A stretch of 64,000 nt of DNA from Reichenbachiella sp. (lineage in GTDB: Bacteria; Bacteroidota; Bacteroidia; Cytophagales; Cyclobacteriaceae). Location of the stretch: assembly GCF_033344935.1 (NCBI RefSeq), contig NZ_JAWPMM010000001.1, positions 1,970,001 to 2,034,000 of the forward strand, in the 5' to 3' direction. Shown one piece after another: positions 34,297-41,992 of this stretch. How positions within the stretch are numbered: position 1 is the stretch's first letter; each line of letters opens with the position of its first letter. The notes beneath the pieces are model-generated. The model had not been told where the DNA came from and made no database searches. It was given only the letters and a program-made list of their open reading frames with translations. The translations under genes were made by a program, and so were the position numbers.

Positions 34297-35517
34297 TTAA
34301 TTCCAGTTTAATATTGTATTGAATTCGTATGTTTCAGGGTCGGTTACTATGGTTTTCGCTTTCGCTAAATCGTTATTTTCTATAAAATGTAAGTTGTGCA
34401 AGCTGAGTTTATATATTTCAGCATCTGTATCTACCAAACGAGGGGGAATTACACCATCGCTGTTTTCAAACTCAGACAAGAACATTGGTTTAATATCTCC
34501 TCGTGAGTTGGTAGTAACAATACAGCCACTTGTTCCTTCATCAAAAAGTTTTTTTACTCCTGTGCCCAAAAGGGTACAAAGCGTCAAATCATAGCCAATC
34601 GGTCTGCAGCATCTCAATTCATAACCTAGCTCAACTGGGCGACTTTTGATTTGAATGCCCAATGTCTTTAGTTTCTCTTGAACTAATACATTAAAGATAT
34701 TGGATTTACTCACGTTTCCTAGCTCTGGATGACCATGATCATCATAAGTAAATAGTATTCCAGAGTCTTTGAGTTCTTGCTCATCAATCTCGTGAAACAC
34801 CCCTTCACTGACCAACGCAACACCATAATTGATGCCCTCCAGTTTTCGCTTGAGCATGGAAGAAATGATCAAATTGACCACTTTGTCGAGCGTGATCTTG
34901 GTCTTGTTGAACATCTCGGGGATAATCAACATGGGAAAGTGACAGGCCGAGGCGATCCCGAAAGCCAGATGTCCTGCCGACCTTCCCATGGCTGACATGA
35001 TAAACCAGTTTTGACTTGTGATGGCGTCTTCGTAGATCGTATTGCCGATCTTTACGCCTTCGTCCTTGGCCGAGTGAAATCCGAAAGTTGGATTCCGATC
35101 GGGTAGGGGTAAGTCATTATCTATTGTTTTTGGTACATGAATATTCTTCACGTCCAATTCACTTTTCTTTAAGAATTTGGCTAATCGGTTGGCAGTACTG
35201 GCGGTGTCATCTCCACCTATGGTCACCAAAAGTTTTACGTTATAGTTTGTGAAAAACCTGGTGTTGAAATCAGAGTCTTTGGGTTTGAATCTGCTCATCA
35301 CCAAAGAAGAGCCACCTCTACTGAAGATTCGATCGGCATAGGCAAAATCGAAATCAGTGATTTGAGGATCGTCTGACAAAATGCCCTGATAGCCCCCATG
35401 CACGCCGATCACGCGGTAGCCGTCCTTTAAGAAGGTTTTGGCTACGGTGCTCACCACAGTATTGATACCCGGTGCTGGGCCTCCTCCGCATACGATCGCT
35501 ATGGATGGTTTGGACAT
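34297..35517 (-). CDS. 6-phosphofructokinase, predicted pyrophosphate-dependent
   Basis: A 406-residue PfkA-family enzyme. It begins IAIVCGGGPAPGIN (nucleotide/phosphoryl loop), with GGDDTAS at residues 101-107 and PKTIDND at 129-135, then MGRSAGHLA (about 180-188). In ATP-dependent bacterial enzymes the corresponding positions are Gly (GGDGS and PGTIDND); Asp104 together with Lys130 is the pattern of PPi-dependent enzymes, whose reaction is reversible. Its placement between kdgK and eda is unusual. Growth on alginate yields triose and pyruvate, so a reversible PFK could make fructose 6-phosphate for biosynthesis (inference). A terminator-like hairpin separates it from kdgK; eda follows after 4 bases. 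Confidence 0.88.
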   Translation of the reverse strand: MSKPSIAIVCGGGPAPGINTVVSTVAKTFLKDGYRVIGVHGGYQGILSDDPQITDFDFAYADRIFSRGGSSLVMSRFKPKDSDFNTRFFTNYNVKLLVTIGGDDTASTANRLAKFLKKSELDVKNIHVPKTIDNDLPLPDRNPTFGFHSAKDEGVKIGNTIYEDAITSQNWFIMSAMGRSAGHLAFGIASACHFPMLIIPEMFNKTKITLDKVVNLIISSMLKRKLEGINYGVALVSEGVFHEIDEQELKDSGILFTYDDHGHPELGNVSKSNIFNVLVQEKLKTLGIQIKSRPVELGYELRCCRPIGYDLTLCTLLGTGVKKLFDEGTSGCIVTTNSRGDIKPMFLSEFENSDGVIPPRLVDTDAEIYKLSLHNLHFIENNDLAKAKTIVTDPETYEFNTILNWN

Positions 35518-35543
35518 TGTGTTATTTTAGTTTTGGATGTGGG

Positions 35544-35595
35544 AAAAAAGAAGGGCGATCCCGGTTTAAATATTCTAGGAAAATATAGATCGCCC
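35544..35595 (-). terminator. Terminator/attenuator between kdgK and the phosphofructokinase
   Basis: Stem GGGCGATC/GATCGCCC (35553-35560 with 35588-35595) around a 27-base AT-rich loop. On the minus strand it is followed by TTCTTTTTT. It lies in the 94-base gap after kdgK, so it may reduce read-through into pfp-eda or hold a processing site. Confidence 0.65.
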
Positions 35596-35611
35596 GTTCT
35601 TCTGAATCGTA

Positions 35612-36658
35612 CTATCTGGCTACTCTACCTGATGCGTCTCCACCCATCAGCTTCTCAACCTCTGCTACCGTTACCAGATTAGCATCCCCTTTAATAGTAT
35701 GTTTTAGACAAGATGCAGCTACCGCAAAATCAAGTGCGTGCTGATCGTCCTCAGGGAATTTCAATAATCCGTAGATCAATCCTCCCATAAATGAATCTCC
35801 TCCACCTACACGATCCACGATGTCAGTAATTTGATATTGACGTGTTTCGAATAGCTTGTTTCCGTCGTACAATACGCCAGCCCAAGTGTTGTGAGAAGCA
35901 GAAATACTTCCTCTCAACGTGGTAATTACTTTCTTAGCTTTTGGGAATTTTTTCATCATCTGCTTGCATACAGACAAGAAAGCTTCTCCTTTTACATTGT
36001 GACCTTCTGTTTGTACGCTGATGCCTTCTGGCTTAATTCCAAAGTGCATTTCAGCATCTTCTTCGTTACCCAACACGATGTCGCAGTACGAAGTCAACTC
36101 AGTCATTATTTCTTCTCTTTTCTTTGCATCACAGTATGTCCAAAGCTTTGCTCTGTAGTTCAAATCTGTAGATACAGTCACACCCATTTCAGAAGCTACT
36201 TTTACCGCTTCTAGGCAGGCGTCGGCCGCACTTTGTGAGATGGCAGGTGTGATACCTGTCCAGTGGAAGAATCCAGCATCCTTGAATACTTCTTTCCAAT
36301 CCACCATGCCTGGCTGAATTTCACACATGGCAGAGTGTGCTCTGTCATATACTACTTTAGATCCTCTGCTCACAGCACCAGTTTCCAAAAAGTAGATACC
36401 TAATCTATCGCCACCGAAAATGATGTTGCTGGTGTTTACACCTCTTTTTCTCATTTCCATCATGGCGCATTCGCCGATGTCATTCTTTGGTAGTCGTGTT
36501 ACGAAGTCAACATCTACACCATAGTTAGCCAATGATACTGCTACGTTAGACTCACCTCCTCCATACACTACGTCGAAGTTGTTGGCCTGAGAAAATCTTA
36601 AAAAACCCTGTGGAGCTAATCTCAGCATGATTTCTCCGAATGTTACTACCTTTTTCAT
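35612..36658 (-). CDS. kdgK: 2-keto-3-deoxygluconate kinase
   Basis: A 348-residue PfkB-family sugar kinase: FGEIMLRL at the start, GGGESNVAVSLANYG (substrate loop, about residue 33), STDLNYRAKLW, and the PfkB signature with catalytic Asp, DRVGGGDSFMGGLIYG (about 292-307). It phosphorylates KDG to KDPG. It is the first gene of the kdgK-pfp-eda operon and divergent from the LacI-type regulator; two CGTTAACG palindromes lie in the gap within 100 bases of its start. Generic PfkB proteins can act on other sugars, but the neighbours make KDG the most likely substrate. Confidence 0.92.
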   Translation of the reverse strand: MKKVVTFGEIMLRLAPQGFLRFSQANNFDVVYGGGESNVAVSLANYGVDVDFVTRLPKNDIGECAMMEMRKRGVNTSNIIFGGDRLGIYFLETGAVSRGSKVVYDRAHSAMCEIQPGMVDWKEVFKDAGFFHWTGITPAISQSAADACLEAVKVASEMGVTVSTDLNYRAKLWTYCDAKKREEIMTELTSYCDIVLGNEEDAEMHFGIKPEGISVQTEGHNVKGEAFLSVCKQMMKKFPKAKKVITTLRGSISASHNTWAGVLYDGNKLFETRQYQITDIVDRVGGGDSFMGGLIYGLLKFPEDDQHALDFAVAASCLKHTIKGDANLVTVAEVEKLMGGDASGRVAR

Positions 36659-36690
36659 AATCGTTTAATAATTTTTGCTTTTACCGTGCT

Positions 36691-36698
36691 CGTTAACG
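36691..36698. promoter_or_regulatory. LacI-type operator 1 (kdgK/regulator intergenic)
   Basis: Palindrome CGTTAACG in the context CCGTGCTCGTTAACGGA, 33 bases upstream of the kdgK start. It shares CCGTGYTCGTTAACG with site 2. The central CG-flanked palindrome is typical of LacI/GalR operators. Confidence 0.6.
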
Positions 36699-36746
36699 GA
36701 ACTTTTGAAAAATAAATCCCTCAATTGAAGGATTTTCAAGCCGTGT

Positions 36747-36756
36747 TCGTTAACGA
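36747..36756. promoter_or_regulatory. LacI-type operator 2 (kdgK/regulator intergenic)
   Basis: Perfect 10-base palindrome TCGTTAACGA in the context CCGTGTTCGTTAACGACG, 56 bases from site 1 and about 71 bases before the regulator start. Likely the second site of the same repressor. Confidence 0.6.
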
Positions 36757-36826
36757 CGATTACAAATGTAGTATATTGCTGACGATTACAAAACGATTCG
36801 AACATTTTTTTTAATATTTGCCCCGC

Positions 36827-37861
36827 ATGAAACGAATTACGATTAAAGAGATAGCCAAGAAAGCTGGAGTGTCAGTAGGAACCGTGGATCGAGTACTACA
36901 CAATAGGGGTGAAGTGGCTGAGAAAACCAAAAAGCTGGTCAAACAAATTGCAAAGGAGGGAAATTATTCTACCAATGTATTTGCAAGAAATTTGAAGTTG
37001 AACAAAACGCATCGTTTTGCGATCATCCTTCCGCAGGATAATGAATATTGGAAAACACAGCGAGCTGGTATTGAGTCAGCAGCTGCTGAGTATGCATCTC
37101 TTGGCGTACAGTTGGACTTTTATACTTTTGATCGGCAGAACGAAGATTCTTTTGTTACTCAGTCAGAATTGGCCTTGCAGTCTATGCCTGATGCCGTAGT
37201 GATGGCACCGCTATTGGAGAATGAAGCAACCACTATATGTGGACAACTTGATGCCGCCAAAATACCTTATGTATTTGTGGACTCGAATCTGGAAAGTGCG
37301 AAGCCACTCGCCTTCATAGGTCAGGACTCTGTACAGAGTGGTTATCTGGCAGCCAAACTACTGAATATCGGTCATCCGGAAAATTGTAATTCATTGATCA
37401 TCAAATTCCGTGATTACGATAGTATTAATAAAACCATCGATGAACGCATCAAAGGTTTCAAGAAATATTATGCTGAGCAAAATTTAGATGAATCGAGTAT
37501 AAAAGAAGTAGAAATTGGGTTAGATGAAGCAGCACTAAAAGAATGGTTTGAATCGGTGAAAGGAAAAGAGGCTTTGATTTTCGTGCCGAATTCACGCTCG
37601 CATCAAGTAGCGAAACAAGCAGCTTCGGTTTGGGCAGCTAGGTCGTACCGTTTGGTAGGTTATGATTTGGTTTCAAAAAATTTAGCCGGATTGGAAGATG
37701 GTAAAATCGAGTTCATCATTCATCAAAATCCTAAAACCCAAGGCGCATTAAGCATTCAGACGCTATATAGGCATTTGATTCTGAACGCAGAAGTTCGGAA
37801 CACCCAGTTTATGCCCTTGGATATTTTGACCAGGGAAAACGTAGCCTTCGCTGATAATTAA
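36827..37861 (+). CDS. LacI-family transcriptional regulator
   Basis: The protein is 344 residues from the ATG at 36827; an upstream in-frame TTG (36818) is less likely because the HTH begins at once (MKRITIKEIAKKAGVSVGTVDRVLHNRG). After the hinge comes a periplasmic-binding-protein-like effector domain (RFAIILPQDNEYWKTQRAGIE ... IPYVFVDSNLE ... GYLAAKLL), ending near LDILTRENVAF. It is divergent from kdgK with two CGTTAACG palindromes between them, so autoregulation and control of kdgK-pfp-eda in response to a uronate-derived metabolite is the simplest model (inference). The SVGTVDRVLHNRG recognition region is of the DNA-bending LacI type. Confidence 0.92.
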   Translation: MKRITIKEIAKKAGVSVGTVDRVLHNRGEVAEKTKKLVKQIAKEGNYSTNVFARNLKLNKTHRFAIILPQDNEYWKTQRAGIESAAAEYASLGVQLDFYTFDRQNEDSFVTQSELALQSMPDAVVMAPLLENEATTICGQLDAAKIPYVFVDSNLESAKPLAFIGQDSVQSGYLAAKLLNIGHPENCNSLIIKFRDYDSINKTIDERIKGFKKYYAEQNLDESSIKEVEIGLDEAALKEWFESVKGKEALIFVPNSRSHQVAKQAASVWAARSYRLVGYDLVSKNLAGLEDGKIEFIIHQNPKTQGALSIQTLYRHLILNAEVRNTQFMPLDILTRENVAFADN

Positions 37862-38000
37862 TTTGACTTTGAACCTGTTGTGATTTACCTCTTTGGTTTA
37901 ATTGTACCGACCGCTTAATATGGTCGTTCTTTTAACTGATTGTTGATTCGAAGTAATTGTATGAAGTGAATATAATTTCATTGAATTCGATTAAAATTAA

Positions 38001-38014
38001 ATTGGTCGACCAAT
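38001..38014. promoter_or_regulatory. UxuR/FadR-type operator A
   Basis: Perfect 14-base palindrome ATTGGTCGACCAAT, identical to the site before the GntR gene (41955). About 226 bases upstream of the PL7 start. Confidence 0.7.
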
Positions 38015-38164
38015 ATTTTTTACAATATTTTTCTCCTTAGTCTGTCTCAGATTTCCACGATTTTGGGTTAAAAACACGTATTTTAACTTCTATTAATAAT
38101 AATAGGCTAAGGGTATTGGTGCGCCTGTTCAGATCAATTTTCTTTAATTATTATTAAATATTAA

Positions 38165-38178
38165 ATTGGTATACCAAA
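38165..38178. promoter_or_regulatory. UxuR/FadR-type operator B
   Basis: ATTGGTATACCAAA; the inner 12 bases TTGGTATACCAA are a perfect palindrome and equal the core of the known E. coli UxuR/ExuR consensus. About 62 bases upstream of the PL7 start. Confidence 0.7.
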
Positions 38179-38239
38179 AAATGATAATTCAACTATTAAT
38201 CGGCCAGAGTTGTATCATTTTTTAACTAAACCAATTATC

Positions 38240-39577
38240 ATGTTTTCAAACCTAAAACTACTGACGTTTAATCAGTCATTTGTACTGGTGGTCGGGGTGC
38301 TTTTTTGTGCCTTGATTACCTTTAGTTGCGCAGAGGAAGACGTATTGTCTGAACCTGAATTTACGGAGATCAAAAATGAAAGATCTGCGGTACCAACCGT
38401 TTCAAAAACCTATTTCATTAAAAATCGAAAAAGTGGGAAGTATATTGATGTAGCCGGATATAGCCACTCCAATGGTGGAAAACTGCATCAATGGACCCAT
38501 CATGGCGGTCTAAATCAGCAGTGGGAGATTATCTCTACTGGCGGTGGCTATTTTCGATTGAAAAGCAAGGAAAGCGGCAAATCATTTGACGTGACCGATA
38601 AAAGTACAGCCAACAAAGCTTATTTGCAGCAATGGGCCTACGGCGGCGGAACTAACCAGCAATTTACATTTCATAGTGCTGGCAATGGCTACTATATGAT
38701 CAAAGCCAGGCATAGTGGTAAGGCGCTAGATGGTACGGGTCAGACGGCCAATGGTTCTCGAATTTGGCAGTGGACTTATAATACCTCTAATCAAAATCAG
38801 CATTGGCTGTTTGAAGAGGTAGGATCATCCGGTGGAGGTGGAGGAGGCTCCGAGACTCCAGGTCAAAACCTAGGGCTTTCCATGGATGATTGGAAGCTCA
38901 ATGGATTTACCGGTAGTCCATCCAGTTCCACTTATCGTGATGATGTGCTGGATGCCACAGGTAAGACTTTTGCCAACTATTCGGACAACAACTATTTCTG
39001 GACTGATGGCACTTGGACTTATTTCAGGGTCTATAGAGGTCAGCCTAGTTCGAGTGGGTCAGGCAATCCTCGAGTCGAATTGAGAGAATTAGACGGTGGA
39101 GACCTGGCTGCTTGGAGTGGTTCTAGTGGCAACAATACCATGACTTGGACTGCCAGAGTAGACCGCTTGGGCAAAAGTGCTGATGGTAACAGCGGAGTCA
39201 CATGTTTCGGGCAGATTCATGGAGATGGAGATTCTGTGGATGATGTCATCCGCGTACAATTCCTCGGAACTCCAAATCAAACCTCTGGTGCTGTGAAGCT
39301 CAAAATCAGTGGGTATGTGACTGAAGAACTACAAGGTGGGAGTAAAACGTACACAGGCTATTCGCTTGATACGGAATATACTTTCAAACTGACCTATAAT
39401 AGTAGCGTCGTACGCTTCTATGTAAATGGTTCGCAAGTATTCAGTCAGTCCATGAGTGGGCACGACACGTCAAACAATTATTTTAAGGTAGGTGATTATA
39501 TGCAGTCCGTGCAAGGAGCTAGCTATGATGGTTCTAATGCTGTTGTAGCTATTAAAAGCTTGAGCGTGACGCATTAA
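38240..39577 (+). CDS. PL7 alginate lyase lipoprotein with ricin-type (CBM13) lectin domain
   Basis: 445 residues from the ATG at 38240 (a TTG 10 codons earlier is unlikely). A lipoprotein signal peptide ends at Cys30 (ALITFSC). Residues about 54-193 are a ricin B-type trefoil with three repeats marked by NQQW/NQQF/NQHW. After a Gly-Ser linker comes the PL7 catalytic domain with RVELREL (278-284), QIHGDGD (325-331) and YFKVGDYMQS near residue 413. These are the three conserved PL7 strands; QIH is usually associated with cleavage at guluronate-containing sites. It faces the outside on the cell surface and probably starts alginate depolymerisation. Two UxuR-type sites lie upstream and a terminator downstream. 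Confidence 0.93.
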   Translation: MFSNLKLLTFNQSFVLVVGVLFCALITFSCAEEDVLSEPEFTEIKNERSAVPTVSKTYFIKNRKSGKYIDVAGYSHSNGGKLHQWTHHGGLNQQWEIISTGGGYFRLKSKESGKSFDVTDKSTANKAYLQQWAYGGGTNQQFTFHSAGNGYYMIKARHSGKALDGTGQTANGSRIWQWTYNTSNQNQHWLFEEVGSSGGGGGGSETPGQNLGLSMDDWKLNGFTGSPSSSTYRDDVLDATGKTFANYSDNNYFWTDGTWTYFRVYRGQPSSSGSGNPRVELRELDGGDLAAWSGSSGNNTMTWTARVDRLGKSADGNSGVTCFGQIHGDGDSVDDVIRVQFLGTPNQTSGAVKLKISGYVTEELQGGSKTYTGYSLDTEYTFKLTYNSSVVRFYVNGSQVFSQSMSGHDTSNNYFKVGDYMQSVQGASYDGSNAVVAIKSLSVTH

Positions 39578-39606
39578 TGTTAGTAGCTTAATCTAATTAA
39601 AAATTA

Positions 39607-39632
39607 AAGGCTGCCACGTACATGGCAGCCTT
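39607..39632. terminator. Terminator between the convergent PL7 genes
   Basis: Perfect 10-base stem AAGGCTGCCA/TGGCAGCCTT with a 6-base loop, followed on the plus strand by CTTCATTTATT. It sits between the stop codons of two convergent lyase genes and may serve both. Confidence 0.8.
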
Positions 39633-39663
39633 CTTCATTTATTAATCGACCGCTTTTTAAGTA

Positions 39664-41634
39664 TTAGTTGTGTAGCACCCAGAAGTCGTAGACATACACT
39701 TCCCCATAATTATTAGGGTCGTCTGTATCACTGCCTTCTCTGTCTGGATTGCTTTGCGTGTAGTTGCCTATTTTGAAATAGGTCTGATCATAATCAATGT
39801 CCATCACATGGTCATTACTACCATCTTTTACCAAATAACTTGACGCATTGCCACTGTTATAGGCATTGGCCAAATTTCCGTCCTCGCTATAGTAGCAATA
39901 GTGCTTACCATTTATGATTTCAAATATGACTTCATGCTGAGTGCCCAGTGTGTAATTGGTCTTGATCGTCAAATCACTTCGGAGATTTCCTCCATTAAAA
40001 CTCAAGAACAAGTGAGAGCCTTCTAATCTTAAAACCATGGCGTCGTCAATTCCATCAGATTTATTCCCATGGATTTGAGTAGCTACCAAATGATCCTTGT
40101 TGATAGGAAGATGAGTAATGGCTTGCTTGGAATAGACTACATGCTGGCCGGTAGTAGTCCAATAAATATCAGAGCTTCCATCTGCTTTTCTTTCTCTCAA
40201 TTCTGATCTGATATAGTCTGAATTTGGTGTAGATCCATTGTTGCTGCGAATTGGCACTCTGAATACAATAGCGTCTTGATTGTCACTCACGAAATAATAT
40301 TCGTTGTTTGCTTCGCCACAAAGCGTTTTGTCCTCGCTTCCATCTGGGTAAGTGATTTTCCATTGATTACAATTGGCCATCAAGTCAGATGGTACATCGG
40401 CAGAACCGCCGCCATTACCAGATCCTTGAGGAGTAGCACTAACGGATTGGCTCGAAGATGCATTGCCAGAATCATCATAAGCAACCACACTGAAAGTATA
40501 TGAGTTGCCATTCGTTAGTCCTGTGATCGATTGACTCGATGATGAGGTAGAGCTGCTTCCCCCGCTGTAAGAAATCTCGACGTGATCAAAATCTGAATCC
40601 GAAGGATTAGTCCAGGATAAACTCACTTGTCCATCACCTGCGGTTGCACTTAGTCCAGAAACTGACCCAGGAGGGGTAGTGTCTCCACCGCCACCGCTAG
40701 TTTCACCCCAGATTTCAGCTTCAGTGATGCTGTTCCAACTGTTGCTCGAATTACCGAAGCCGGTGATCCGGATATAGCGCGCATTCACAGCATCAAAAGA
40801 GTAAGTTTCCAGGCTCGTTGTATTTCCGCTGCTACCGCTCGATTGGGCATTGAATACATCGGATAACGTTGAGGTGGTATTTCCGGCTCTGATTTTGAAG
40901 AATGAGCTTCGTTGATCTCCCTTATACCAGGCGACTTTCATACTGCTCACACTTTTAATGCTTCCTAAGTCATAGGTAATGTATTGTCCGGAACCGTTGG
41001 CTGACCAACGGGTACCTAGGTTTCCGTCCAAAGTGTTGGCAGGAACATTACCATCATTTGCGCTGGCCGACACAGATGATACTATTAGTTTGCCATTTTC
41101 ACCGCCTGATCCTCCAGACCCACTGCCTTCTATGAGAGCGAAGTCATCAAATCGACCGGTGCCTCCATTATACTTACCATAGATGATTATCGAGCTGTTG
41201 CTGCCCGAATTGAAGGAAACTGAAACTTCAGTCCAATCATCATAATCTCCGCCATCGTTGTAATCATTGCTTCCTGCAATGACGCCAATCGTTCCTTTTT
41301 CTAGGACGTAAGCGGTCAAAACGTAATTGGTGTTTTGTGAAACAGAAACTGACTGCTCTACTTTCCCGCTAGATCCGGTGATCTTAGCAGATTTTGATCC
41401 TGAATGAGAGTCGCTCGATAGGGCTGAGGGATCAGTATCATTCCAACCAGACCAGCTACTTTCAAAGCCAGGGTTGCTAAGGCTCACCTGATCGCCTGCA
41501 GCCATTTTTACATTTTCGATGTTGGCTAAGGCAACTCCCAGGTCTTCCTCCTGACAAGCACCGAGCCAAATCACAGATAGTACTAAGGAAGAAGCAATAA
41601 TCTCCTTACATAGCTTGTTAAACGTGTTTTTCAT
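39664..41634 (-). CDS. Multimodular PL7 alginate lyase lipoprotein (CBM, F5/8C, FN3, PL7)
   Basis: A 656-residue protein. Lipoprotein signal peptide with Cys27 (IWLGAC). Modules in order: a CBM4/9- or CBM16-like beta-sandwich (about 48-170; NPGFESSWSGW...RFDDFALIE), an F5/8 type C (CBM32-like) domain (about 183-311), a fibronectin type III domain (about 320-402) and a PL7 catalytic domain with RSELRER (476-482), QIHGN (520-524) and YFKIGNYTQS (619-628). Linkers are Gly/Ser-rich. It is a surface-tethered endolyase with accessory binding modules. It faces the CBM13-PL7 gene and has an ATTGGTAAACCAAT site 55 bases before its start, so it is likely co-regulated with the PUL. Confidence 0.93.
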   Translation of the reverse strand: MKNTFNKLCKEIIASSLVLSVIWLGACQEEDLGVALANIENVKMAAGDQVSLSNPGFESSWSGWNDTDPSALSSDSHSGSKSAKITGSSGKVEQSVSVSQNTNYVLTAYVLEKGTIGVIAGSNDYNDGGDYDDWTEVSVSFNSGSNSSIIIYGKYNGGTGRFDDFALIEGSGSGGSGGENGKLIVSSVSASANDGNVPANTLDGNLGTRWSANGSGQYITYDLGSIKSVSSMKVAWYKGDQRSSFFKIRAGNTTSTLSDVFNAQSSGSSGNTTSLETYSFDAVNARYIRITGFGNSSNSWNSITEAEIWGETSGGGGDTTPPGSVSGLSATAGDGQVSLSWTNPSDSDFDHVEISYSGGSSSTSSSSQSITGLTNGNSYTFSVVAYDDSGNASSSQSVSATPQGSGNGGGSADVPSDLMANCNQWKITYPDGSEDKTLCGEANNEYYFVSDNQDAIVFRVPIRSNNGSTPNSDYIRSELRERKADGSSDIYWTTTGQHVVYSKQAITHLPINKDHLVATQIHGNKSDGIDDAMVLRLEGSHLFLSFNGGNLRSDLTIKTNYTLGTQHEVIFEIINGKHYCYYSEDGNLANAYNSGNASSYLVKDGSNDHVMDIDYDQTYFKIGNYTQSNPDREGSDTDDPNNYGEVYVYDFWVLHN

Positions 41635-41688
41635 TTTGTTCTAGTTTGTGAATAAATGTTTAGATAGGTCACCGTTAGTCGATTAATG

Positions 41689-41702
41689 ATTGGTAAACCA
41701 AT
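41689..41702. promoter_or_regulatory. UxuR/FadR-type operator C
   Basis: ATTGGTAAACCAAT, palindromic apart from the central pair, 55 bases upstream of the minus-strand PL7 gene. Confidence 0.65.
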
Positions 41703-41954
41703 TACAATTAAGACCGATTAAAGCTATTTAAACAACTGAAAGTGAAAATTGGAACTGGTTGATCAGTGCTTATAAAGTCTTTTATAGGAAGACTTAGAAT
41801 TCTGATTTGAGAGAATATTTATGTGGTAATTGTATGAAAAAGAGCTTATAAGTGACGTAAGTAAGGATTTAGGTCGTAGTATCAATTTTTTGATGAGCTG
41901 CTGAATGGCAGTTTTTTTCATGCATTATTTTGCATTTTAAAATATTTATAATAA

Positions 41955-41968
41955 ATTGGTCGACCAAT
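41955..41968. promoter_or_regulatory. UxuR/FadR-type operator D (autoregulatory)
   Basis: Perfect palindrome ATTGGTCGACCAAT, 25 bases before the GntR start codon and identical to the site at 38001. Confidence 0.7.
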
Positions 41969-41992
41969 CAACAATGATTTGAACATATAACA

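Larger units (their letters stand above)
37862..38239. other. Regulatory intergenic region before the PL7/CBM13 lyase
   Basis: AT-rich and without a credible gene. It holds a weak hairpin with a short T-run after the LacI gene (37906-37934, CGACC facing GGTCG) and two UxuR-type palindromes (38001-38014 and 38165-38178, listed separately). Confidence 0.6.
41635..41992. other. Divergent regulatory region between PL7 and the GntR gene
   Basis: AT-rich, no credible gene. It contains two UxuR-type palindromes (41689 and 41955) and a short AAGTCTT/AAGACTT inverted repeat (about 41775-41795) of unknown meaning. Confidence 0.6.
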
